Positions 56,002 to 64,000 of a stretch of 64,000 nucleotides of DNA are shown here, piece by piece. Below the pieces are notes generated by a model, which was not told where the DNA came from, ran no database searches, and saw nothing but the letters and a program-made list of their open reading frames with translations. Within the stretch, counting starts at the first letter, position 1. Every line of letters begins with the position of its first letter. The position numbers and the translations under genes are program-made. This DNA is from Geitlerinema sp. BBD 1991-9 (lineage in GTDB: Bacteria > Cyanobacteriota > Cyanobacteriia > Cyanobacteriales > Geitlerinemataceae). The stretch spans positions 62,001-126,000 of the forward strand of contig LWRO01000019.1 of the NCBI GenBank assembly GCA_001657325.1, given 5' to 3'.

Positions 56002-56592
56002 TTAACTCGCAGAAGCTCGAAGGTGATTTTGTTCCATCAACGCTTCGAGTTGGCTTTGCGAAACACAACGGCGTTCAGAGCAATACGTCATCAAGTTGAC
56101 ACCATTCATCAATTTGACCGTGCTGACACGCACGCGAAAGTCATCGGTGACAAACCAGGCTCGTTCCTGACCCTGATTCTTTTCGTATTCGGTTTCGATC
56201 GTCAAAACCCCATCATTGGCAAAGTGATAATTCCCCACCACCGGAATTCCTTCAACATATCCTTTATTTCGTAAGAATTTTCCAAAACGACTGTTGTTAG
56301 GATTGGGGACGTCTACTAAAATAGCTTCGTAGTCAGGATTCGGTTCGCCTTCACTTAAATTACCTTGCCACATAAAGCTGGCTCCTCCACTCGCTAAACT
56401 CGGATCGACTGCCTGCGATTGGCAAACTTCAAGAACTTTGGGATGGTCTTTTGACAAAACTGTAACGATCAAATTAGATTCTCCAGACTCGTCTGAAAAA
56501 GAATCAAAGCGATGAACAGTCCGCTGAGAAAACCAAACACCCTCACTTTTCTGAAAAAAGTCCATCATTGTCATGGGAGACGCAACTAACAT
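56002..56592 (-). CDS. CpeS/CpcS-family bilin lyase paralogue (CpeU/CpcU type)
   Basis: 196 residues from the ATG at 56592; an ATG at 56634 is also open. MMDFFQKSEGVWFSQRTVHRF is the family start with WFSQRT in place of WRSQRS. A lipocalin-like barrel follows (VLVDVPNPNNSRFGKFLRNKGYVEGIPVVGNYHF in parts, FRVRVSTVKLMNGVN). In other organisms CpcS works with CpcU or CpeS with CpeU. It runs antisense to the linker genes, converging on the tandem linker. Confidence 0.8.
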   Translation of the reverse strand: MLVASPMTMMDFFQKSEGVWFSQRTVHRFDSFSDESGESNLIVTVLSKDHPKVLEVCQSQAVDPSLASGGASFMWQGNLSEGEPNPDYEAILVDVPNPNNSRFGKFLRNKGYVEGIPVVGNYHFANDGVLTIETEYEKNQGQERAWFVTDDFRVRVSTVKLMNGVNLMTYCSERRCVSQSQLEALMEQNHLRASAS

Positions 56593-56733
56593 TTTAATTT
56601 CAACCTCATGCTCTTTATGTATTAAAATTAGCAAAATCGAACGACCAAAATCAAGAACAATTTAATCTGCGTTTTTTGGATTTTACAAACCATAAAACAC
56701 AGCCCTTGTCCGACTCAGCATCAATCGTTTTCT

Positions 56734-57549
56734 ATGACTTCTCTAACTGTCAACGTCAGCTTTCCCAATCTCTCAACTCAAGCGATTCAAGAAAAACTTG
56801 CGAACGGAGAGAGTCTCGCACGGACTAATCTACAAGGAGCAAATCTCAGTCAGATGGATTTGTCGGGTGCCGATCTCTCCGGTTCCGTTCTGATCGGCGT
56901 CAATTTCAGCCATGCCAACCTCAGCGATGCTAAGCTGCAGGACTGCGATCTACGAGGTGCGAATTTAGACTCGTGCGATTTAAGTGGTGCTGACTTGGAA
57001 AGCAGCATCTTGTTTCGGGTGAATTTACAAGGCTGCAACCTGAGCGAGGCCAAACTCACAGAGGCTCGACTGGAACTCGCACTGTACAGCGCTCAGACGA
57101 CTTGGCCGGAAGGATACGACTATAGAAATTCTGGGGCAGTGGGACCGAGAGCCAACTTGAACGGTGCGTTTCTCAACAGTGCCAATTTGAGAGGTGTCGA
57201 TCTGCGCGGGGCGAACTTGAGAGGTGCTTATTTGAGTGGCGTTGACTTGACAGGAGCGAACTTAGAGGGGGCTTATTTAAGCGGCGCGAATCTCCAACGA
57301 GCGTTTTTGACCGGGGCGTACTTGCGAAACGCACGACTGATCGGCGTTGAGTTGCAGGGAGCTGATTTGCGAGGGGCCGATCTGACCGATGCCAATTTCG
57401 AGCAGGTTCAAAATATTGCCGGTGCTGACTTCAGCCACGTTCGGGGGTTGAGTGAAGCCGAGCGAGCGGTATTGCGTAGCTTTCCCGCTGAAGATTTAGG
57501 AACGTGGAACGCTTTTACTCGCTCGAACACAGCACGGAGTCTTGCTTAA
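56734..57549 (+). CDS. Pentapeptide-repeat protein
   Basis: 271 residues. About 30 pentapeptides of the A(N/D)Lxx type run in two blocks (NLQGANLSQMDLSGADL and on, about 33-110; ANLNGAFLNSANLRGVDL and on, about 140-225), separated by an insert with WPEGYDYRNSGAVGPR. The fold is a right-handed quadrilateral beta helix. The C-terminal 45 residues are helical. Its role is unknown, but its place in the phycoerythrin island suggests rod assembly or a partner of the lyases. Confidence 0.9.
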   Translation: MTSLTVNVSFPNLSTQAIQEKLANGESLARTNLQGANLSQMDLSGADLSGSVLIGVNFSHANLSDAKLQDCDLRGANLDSCDLSGADLESSILFRVNLQGCNLSEAKLTEARLELALYSAQTTWPEGYDYRNSGAVGPRANLNGAFLNSANLRGVDLRGANLRGAYLSGVDLTGANLEGAYLSGANLQRAFLTGAYLRNARLIGVELQGADLRGADLTDANFEQVQNIAGADFSHVRGLSEAERAVLRSFPAEDLGTWNAFTRSNTARSLA

Positions 57550-57575
57550 CGCTCGACGGCGGATTGTTGTCGAAC

Positions 57576-58856
57576 TTATTTCGCGCTCGCTTTCGCTCCC
57601 ATTGCCTTCGATCGAATCAGGACGTTTGGATCGTTGGCGAGCTGCTCCCAACATTTGTCATCGCCAATTTGCTGCAATGCCAGTAAACTCGCATATTGCA
57701 ACATGAAAATTTTGCTGTCTAAAGCCTCTTGTAACAGCGGAATGGCTCGATCGTCGCCCAAATTCCCCAGCGCGATCGCCGCCGCCGCTCTCGATTTTTG
57801 AAATTGAGGGGCTGTGTTTTGTAGAGACTCGACCAGCAAATCGTAAGCTGGGGCGTATTTGAGCCACCCGAGTAGTTTCAGAACGTGGTAGTGCGCTCCG
57901 TAATCGTTGTGAGCTTCTTGCTCCCAAGTTTTCAAGAGCGCTTTGGGCGCTTCTTCAGCATACAAATCGAGTAACGTGCGACTTGCCAGATAACACCGGC
58001 CGAAATCAGTATGGTAAAGTTCCTGAACGGCAAATTCAAGTGTCGGCGTTCGATCGTATTCGTGAACCAAATCGATGTCGTAAGGACGGTCTAAAATGAC
58101 GCGATCGAGATCGGGTTCGATCGACTCGAATTCAAGTTTTCCAGCTTGAATACCCGATGCTGCTAACGTGCGAATTCCTCGAAGGCGAAAGACCACGGAA
58201 ACCGGACACCGGGAGATTTGTGGAATCGCTTCGCAATATTGCGCGTCAATTAAATCTTGAATACAGCCCCGTCGAGCGTTCACGCTTTCATGCTGTAAAA
58301 ATTCCACGACTCGGCTCATTAAGGTCGAATCTCCAGTCAAGCGAGCGATGGCTGAAATAGCCGCACTCGCAATCGGTTCTGAAGCATCTTCCGTAAAGGG
58401 TTGAATCCGCGCCAGAGCGGGTTTGTAGTTAAATTTTGCGAGGGTTTGAATAATAACTCGGTAGTTTTGTCCGTCGCGTTTTAATAACTGAGCAATTTCT
58501 TCCAAGATGGTTTCGTCTTGCGTTCCGATTTCCCCAATTGCCCAAACCGCTGTTTCAACCGTATAACAATCTTCGTCCGCCAAACATTCACGGATAACCG
58601 GCAGTGCTTCGGAAGATTGCAAGCGTCCCAAGCTTTCGATCGCTTTGCGTCGAGCAATACGATTGTAGAGATCTGAATCGGAACTACGAACGACGCCAAT
58701 CAACGCTTCGATCGAGCGCTCCGTTGGAAAATTCATCAAGTGAGACGCAGCCACGTAGCGAGCTGTCGGATCTTCAAGTTGCTCCAAAGGAGTTGCAATT
58801 ATATCAAGAGCCTGCTCTTCCGTCAATCCAAAAATATTTAAAAAACGCTTATCCAT
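57576..58856 (-). CDS. cpeY: Phycoerythrobilin lyase CpeY
   Basis: 426 residues of HEAT-like repeats (ARYVAASHLMNFPTERSIEALIGV, IARRKAIESLGRLQSSEALPV, YTVETAVWAIGEIG). The middle block ILDRPYDIDLVHEYDRTPTLEFAVQELYHTDFGRCYLASRTLL, seen in parts, is the CpeY hallmark. CpeY attaches phycoerythrobilin to CpeA Cys82, helped by CpeZ. It is divergent from the 88-residue gene. Confidence 0.93.
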   Translation of the reverse strand: MDKRFLNIFGLTEEQALDIIATPLEQLEDPTARYVAASHLMNFPTERSIEALIGVVRSSDSDLYNRIARRKAIESLGRLQSSEALPVIRECLADEDCYTVETAVWAIGEIGTQDETILEEIAQLLKRDGQNYRVIIQTLAKFNYKPALARIQPFTEDASEPIASAAISAIARLTGDSTLMSRVVEFLQHESVNARRGCIQDLIDAQYCEAIPQISRCPVSVVFRLRGIRTLAASGIQAGKLEFESIEPDLDRVILDRPYDIDLVHEYDRTPTLEFAVQELYHTDFGRCYLASRTLLDLYAEEAPKALLKTWEQEAHNDYGAHYHVLKLLGWLKYAPAYDLLVESLQNTAPQFQKSRAAAAIALGNLGDDRAIPLLQEALDSKIFMLQYASLLALQQIGDDKCWEQLANDPNVLIRSKAMGAKASAK

Positions 58857-58986
58857 TCTATTGCTTCACAATCGCGACCACTTAATACCATACCGCTTGT
58901 TTGAAAAGATTCCCCAAAGATGAAACAATTAGAGAAGATCTAATCAATGCACTTAATATACAATTGAAATTTAGAGCATAGAGCAA

Positions 58987-59253
58987 ATGAGCGATTCTCA
59001 AGAATTCACCATGGCAAACTCGGATAACGCTACCCCAGACACGAACGATATTACGCCTCAAGATGTCGCCGACACGATCGAGGAACTCCAGCAATATCGA
59101 GAACGCTTACTCAACGAAACGCTAAACACTGCACAACGGGCAAAGATGAAAAAATCGGCGGTTCTTAAAAAGCTCGAACCCGAACTCGAGCGAATTGACG
59201 CAATTCTCGAACAACTTCGCAACCGTCAAGCCGAACTGACTCAAAACAACTGA
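58987..59253 (+). CDS. Small helical protein of unknown function
   Basis: 88 residues, or 80 from the ATG at 59011. The middle and C-terminal parts look like a coiled coil (IEELQQYRERLLNETLNTA, LEPELERIDAILEQLRNRQAEL). It is 44 bp upstream of the cpeF-like gene and probably co-transcribed. I do not recognise the family. Confidence 0.65.
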   Translation: MSDSQEFTMANSDNATPDTNDITPQDVADTIEELQQYRERLLNETLNTAQRAKMKKSAVLKKLEPELERIDAILEQLRNRQAELTQNN

Positions 59254-59297
59254 AACCAAATAGCTCGGACAAACGAGTTTATCATTCCTGGTCAATC

Positions 59298-60209
59298 ATG
59301 AGTGACACTTCCCACTCCAATACGCAGTTGTTCGAGATCGAACAGTTGTCTCCTACTGAAACAGACACTTTACTCCAAACTGTCAACCAACAACTCGCTT
59401 CAAAAACCTTCGACAGCAGTGACCAAAAGCTCGTTCAGCTAATGATCGAAAGTCTGGGTGATTCGCGGGGAATGGTCAGACTTGGATTTGCTGAAGCCTT
59501 GGGGCAGGTGGGAAAACCCGCCATGCCATTCCTACTCGACGCATTGATCCATCATCCTAACGTTGTCGTTCGGCGGGCGAGTGCCAAAACGCTAACGCTG
59601 ATTACCGATCCGAGTGCAATTCCCACGTTACTCAACGCGCTTTTCAACGACGAGGACGAGGTGGTGAAAGCATCGTCAGTCGGGGCACTCGCTAGAACGG
59701 GATCGGCTTCCGTTCCCGCGTTACTCGAGATTCTGGAATCGCCGGAACGTTCGGAAAAAGAGAAGGGCTATGCAGCTTGGGCGTTGAGCTTTATCGGTGT
59801 CGAAGCCAAAGAGCAGCTCTATGCGGCGATGACTTCTAACACGCCAGAAGTTCGCTGTGCTGTCATTGCAGCCATTGCCAACTTTGCGGAAGAACACCCC
59901 GAACAGCGTGCCTTCGATCTCCTGATCGAATCGCTCGAGCAATCTGAAACCAGTGTTCGGAACGAAGCGATAACGGCTTTGGGTAAGCTATCTTACAAAC
60001 CTGCTATTCCTCAGCTTGTCGAACTCTTGCAGCATCCTGAAGGGGAGAGCCGAAAGTCAGCAGCACTGGCTTTAATGAAAATCAGAGACCGAACTGCCTT
60101 AGATGCGCTGCGATCGGCACTCGAACGCGAAGAGGATGAGGCAATCGCACCCGTCATTCAACTATCGATTTTGCAACTTTCCAAAGTGGAAGATGTCGAA
60201 GACACTTAA
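59298..60209 (+). CDS. cpeF: CpeF/MpeV-like HEAT-repeat bilin lyase
   Basis: 303 residues. An N-terminal helical stretch (IEQLSPTETDTLLQTVNQQL) is followed by HEAT repeats (VRLGFAEALGQVGKPAMPFLLDAL, VVVRRASAKTLTLITDPSAIPTLLNAL, VKASSVGALARTGSASVPALLEIL). Length and sequence fit CpeF (once MpeV), which attaches the doubly linked bilin at Cys50/Cys61 of CpeB; a related lyase is an alternative. It converges with pebA. Confidence 0.7.
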   Translation: MSDTSHSNTQLFEIEQLSPTETDTLLQTVNQQLASKTFDSSDQKLVQLMIESLGDSRGMVRLGFAEALGQVGKPAMPFLLDALIHHPNVVVRRASAKTLTLITDPSAIPTLLNALFNDEDEVVKASSVGALARTGSASVPALLEILESPERSEKEKGYAAWALSFIGVEAKEQLYAAMTSNTPEVRCAVIAAIANFAEEHPEQRAFDLLIESLEQSETSVRNEAITALGKLSYKPAIPQLVELLQHPEGESRKSAALALMKIRDRTALDALRSALEREEDEAIAPVIQLSILQLSKVEDVEDT

Positions 60210-60274
60210 CCCACAAGCGGAGGCGTTCTGCTTGAAATCGATATGAAGATTCTGCCGTTCCGAGTTGTCCGACT

Positions 60275-61006
60275 CTAATGACTCTCGGCTGCAACCAAGG
60301 GAACGGCATCTTCAAACAAGAACTCATAGAGGAAACGTTCCGACCATTCTTTCCCAAAGTAGCTGTTAAACAGACCTGCTGCCGGATCTCGATCGGCACT
60401 ATATTGGTCGTAGTCTTTTTGAGCCTTAACGATGTGCTGAATCGATTCAGGATCGGTCAGCGATTCAGCTTGTTCGACGAGCTGGATGTAGAGCCGAACG
60501 TACTCTTGGTAGGCAGGAAACAGACGCTGGCGAACGGTTTCTTCGTCTGTTTTTGCAAACAGTAAATACTTAGAAAAATATCGATTTGCATCGTAAAACT
60601 TCATTTCTAAATCTTGTGCCAAATCGTTGTATTTGTCACGCAGAGAGCGCATTGGCCCAATATATTTTTCTAAATATTTCTCGTCTTGAAACAGTGGTTG
60701 AAAATCCAAAACGACCAATGTTTTTTTAGGACTAAAGGTTAAAAAATCAATACCGAGTAGGGGAAGATCGTAATGATAGCTCGGATAAATCACACTATTA
60801 AAAATTTGTGTCGAGTCTCCCGCATCGATGTAAGTATAGCGAATCTTTCGCAATTCCGAACAAGACCAACACCAGCTTTGAATCGTTGCTGGATTTCGTC
60901 CGCGTTCGCTTACTTTTCGCTCTAGAACGGGGTCGATCGAACGCGGCTTTAACTCAAAGTGGCTAGAAAGCTCTTGCTCTAAAAATTCGCGAAAGGGCTG
61001 ATACAT
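60275..61006 (-). CDS. pebA: 15,16-dihydrobiliverdin:ferredoxin oxidoreductase PebA
   Basis: 243 residues. YQPFREFLEQELSSHF, IQSWCWSCSELRKIRYTYIDAGDSTQIFNSVIYPSYHYDLPLLGIDFL in parts, and VVLDFQPLFQDEKYLEKY match PebA. The Asp in VLDFQPL is the conserved catalytic one. PebA reduces biliverdin at the 15,16 bond; PebB (47.2 kb) takes the product on. FGKEWSERFLYEFLF near the end matches the family. Confidence 0.93.
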   Translation of the reverse strand: MYQPFREFLEQELSSHFELKPRSIDPVLERKVSERGRNPATIQSWCWSCSELRKIRYTYIDAGDSTQIFNSVIYPSYHYDLPLLGIDFLTFSPKKTLVVLDFQPLFQDEKYLEKYIGPMRSLRDKYNDLAQDLEMKFYDANRYFSKYLLFAKTDEETVRQRLFPAYQEYVRLYIQLVEQAESLTDPESIQHIVKAQKDYDQYSADRDPAAGLFNSYFGKEWSERFLYEFLFEDAVPLVAAESH

Positions 61007-61100
61007 TTTGAAGAAACCAAAAACACTGAAATACGACTTAATACAGCATACAAGATAATTGATGCTCGAGTTTCACTTTGTACGTCAGTGTAATATTTCT

Positions 61101-61763
61101 TCAATTAGCAACCGAGCCTTCCAATGCCGCTCCAACCACTCGATGGTCGTCATCTTCTCTCAATCGACTCAGAGCCAAGTGTGCTTCTTCAACATCAAAT
61201 GCTCTGAGGGCTAAAGCCACACGCATACGAACCCGAACTCGCGGATCGTCAACTCTCGATAGAAGTTGTTTTAAAGCAGCGGCTTGGTAGGAGGTTTGAG
61301 CGAGAAGTCCGAATCCGTCGATCGAAGATTCTCGAACTGTTTCGTCGTCCCCAACCACACCGCTCAAACACACTTCAAAGAGTTCTTCAGAAGCATTTAA
61401 ATCCGCTAAAGCACCCAAAATACTGCGACGAACCAGCCAGTTTTCATCTTGAATAAAAACTTGTACGAGATGAGACGCAGAAACTCGGCCAAACATTGAA
61501 AGAGAGTTCGCCGCCTCTGCCCGCACGTTCGAGTCTCGATCGAACTTTACCATTTCCAGCAAAGCACTAAAAGAGTCCGCTGTTAGCTGTTTTCCCAGAC
61601 CCATCGCGACGAAAGAACGGACGAGAAAATCAGCATCTTGTCGGACACTGAGAAGCAACGGAACGGCGACTTCCGCCTCAAACTCTCGGAGCTGCGCGAT
61701 GGCCTTGAGTTGCTGCTTAGACTTAGAATCGCTGAGGTGGGCTTCGATTTGACGGATATCCAT
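61101..61763 (-). CDS. HEAT-repeat protein, unassigned phycobilisome lyase or chaperone
   Basis: 220 residues with about six HEAT-like repeats (QQLKAIAQLREFEAEVAVPLL, FLVRSFVAMGLGKQLTADSF, SNVRAEAANSLSMFGRVSASHL, WLVRRSILGALADLNASEELF). It lies between pebA and cpeZ on the same strand (gaps of 94 and 80 bp), so it is probably in a phycoerythrin transcript. It resembles the CpcE/F-NblB superfamily but not clearly CpeY, CpeZ or CpeF. Function unknown. Confidence 0.8.
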   Translation of the reverse strand: MDIRQIEAHLSDSKSKQQLKAIAQLREFEAEVAVPLLLSVRQDADFLVRSFVAMGLGKQLTADSFSALLEMVKFDRDSNVRAEAANSLSMFGRVSASHLVQVFIQDENWLVRRSILGALADLNASEELFEVCLSGVVGDDETVRESSIDGFGLLAQTSYQAAALKQLLSRVDDPRVRVRMRVALALRAFDVEEAHLALSRLREDDDHRVVGAALEGSVAN

Positions 61764-61843
61764 AGAACTGCGCGAGACGTGACTACATTGATTATCGACG
61801 AGAGAACGCAGACATTACAAGTTCGCTCGATCTCTCCGCCTAC

Positions 61844-62461
61844 TCACGCCGATCCCAAATTGCGAAATCCAATCACTTGATCCAAACGGGATAACGCACT
61901 CGTGGCCGACTCGCGAATGTAAGAATCCTTGGATTCGTCTTGCTCCAGTCTGGAAAGAACTTCCTTCGCTCGACTGTCACCCATCGAACCCAAAGCATTG
62001 ATGAGCGCAACCGCCAATGCTAAGTTTTCTGTCGTTTCTAAAACTTCAACCACCAACTCGAACACCGGAGAGCCGATTTGACCTAACGCCATTGCACCCG
62101 CAATGTGAACGACGGGATTCGGATCGTCGATCGCTGCTTTTAATCCACGAATCCCCTCTTCGGGAAAGGGATCGCCAGGATGATTGAAAGAAACCTGTGC
62201 AAGTGCCTTGGTACAACTCGCCCGAACTGTTGCGTTGTCACTCTCGAGCAAAACTTCAACCAGTGAGGGAACAGCATCTTCACCAATAACCCCCAAAGCT
62301 TTCACCGCCGCCCGTCGGTATGCCACATCTTCCTCATCTAAAATTTCCATCAAACGAGGAATCGTTTGTTCGTCCCGAACCTCGGCCAGCTCTTGCATTG
62401 CCCGCTCCTGCAAGCGAGGGTTGGGATGTTTTAATTGTTCAAATAGAGAATCGATGGTCAT
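61844..62461 (-). CDS. cpeZ: Phycoerythrin chaperone-like protein CpeZ
   Basis: 205 residues, HEAT repeats. It starts with SLFEQLKHPNPRLQERAMQELAEVRDE and RLMEILDEEDVAYRRAAVKALGVIG in parts, which is typical CpeZ. CpeZ helps CpeY and stabilises phycoerythrin subunits. It follows cpeA on the same strand. Confidence 0.9.
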   Translation of the reverse strand: MTIDSLFEQLKHPNPRLQERAMQELAEVRDEQTIPRLMEILDEEDVAYRRAAVKALGVIGEDAVPSLVEVLLESDNATVRASCTKALAQVSFNHPGDPFPEEGIRGLKAAIDDPNPVVHIAGAMALGQIGSPVFELVVEVLETTENLALAVALINALGSMGDSRAKEVLSRLEQDESKDSYIRESATSALSRLDQVIGFRNLGSA

Positions 62462-62480
62462 GACGTTCAGACTTACAACA

Positions 62481-62546
62481 AACTAGGGAACCCTCAGCCC
62501 CTTACTCACTCACTCGGCAGAGCAACAGACTGAAAGCTCCCTAGTT
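62481..62546 (-). terminator. Stem-loop between cpeA and cpeZ
   Basis: Perfect 9-bp arms AACTAGGGA and TCCCTAGTT, about 50 nt apart, start 37 bp after the cpeA stop in the direction of reading. No long T run follows. It probably stabilises cpeBA mRNA or limits read-through into cpeZ. Confidence 0.6.
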
Positions 62547-62582
62547 AATTAAATCAGACAGACCGTCCGATCGACTCTGTCA

Positions 62583-63101
<519 letters not shown>

Positions 63102-63173
63102 CTAAATACAGGTTGGATTAAGGTCTTCTTAGAGTTGTACTCCACGAATGGAGCCAAAGCTGGATGATAAATC

Positions 63174-63885
<712 letters not shown>

Positions 63886-64000
63886 GTGAGGGAATTTGCC
63901 GTGAGCGATATCCTTGTAATCGTTACTGGTGAAGCGATTGAGAAGCTGGCGCTCTATTCTCTTGAGGGTGGCTTCTCTATGGCTGTTCTGTTAGCCAAAC
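63886..64000 (+). CDS. Possible partial ORF at the window edge
   Basis: A plus-strand frame is open from GTG at 63886 (and GTG at 63901) to the end, reading SDILVIVTGEAIEKLALYSLEGG. It is divergent from cpeB. No ribosome site or family is recognised, and it may be a chance frame. Confidence 0.25.
   Translation, partial: MREFAVSDILVIVTGEAIEKLALYSLEGGFSMAVLLAK

Overview
The window is chromosomal DNA of a phycoerythrin-making cyanobacterium. Direct signs are the photosystem II genes psbB and psbT, the phycocyanin genes cpcBA, a full C-phycoerythrin gene set (cpeBA, linkers, lyases), the two phycoerythrobilin synthesis enzymes PebA and PebB, Ycf20, a cyanobacterial-type short ribosomal protein S1, and many short CGATCG-type palindromes. 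The species cannot be named from this sequence. No prophage, insertion sequence or CRISPR array was seen.

Region 1 (1-34 kb) is mostly housekeeping. It opens on the minus strand with a partial GMC oxidoreductase, its likely small partner subunit, a YqeG-type HAD phosphatase and a UbiA-type prenyltransferase. On the plus strand follow purC, an Omp85/BamA outer-membrane assembly gene, and lpxC-fabZ-lpxA-lpxB for lipid A. lpxC carries a frameshift near its 5' end. Next come a GerMN-domain protein, an ArsR regulator, accB and efp, a CYP38-like cyclophilin, secreted proteins of unknown role, a Na/Ca exchanger, ycf20, glycerate kinase, a C-terminal processing protease and ispG. A glutamate-rich repeat protein has a 10-bp deletion that changes its tail from acidic to basic. 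A REC-PAS-adenylate cyclase is followed by a REC-histidine kinase-REC hybrid. The region closes with a pseudopilin, a metallo-beta-lactamase-fold protein head to head with a site-2 protease, trmFO, a metallophosphoesterase and tRNA-Pro(GGG).

Region 2 (34-42.6 kb) holds a PD-(D/E)XK-like protein, psbB, psbT (only 31 codons), nrdR, rps1, a HAD hydrolase and a Ser/Thr kinase-WD40 protein.

Region 3 (43-63.8 kb) is a 21-kb phycobilisome island. It starts with a membrane-anchored CpcL-type rod linker and cpcBA. Then come the cpcE/cpcF lyase genes, pebB and a divergent phycobiliprotein-like gene. A linker operon (cpeC, two further rod linkers, a CpcD-like cap) runs into cpeS, cpeT and cpeR. It is followed by a 597-residue tandem linker with an unusual C-terminus, a second CpeS/CpcS-family lyase, a pentapeptide-repeat protein, cpeY, an 88-residue helical protein, a cpeF-like lyase gene, pebA, an unassigned HEAT-repeat gene, cpeZ, and cpeA and cpeB reading toward the left. 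Together the genes make the apoproteins, make phycoerythrobilin, attach bilins, build rods and, through CpeR, activate transcription. No cpcC or conventional cpcG, no allophycocyanin core genes and no chromatic-acclimation sensor are in the window.

The best candidates for something undescribed are the tandem linker with two C-terminal coiled-coil/AIG-LNKW repeats, the divergent phycobiliprotein-like protein, the unassigned HEAT-repeat protein, and the hairpins between the linker genes.
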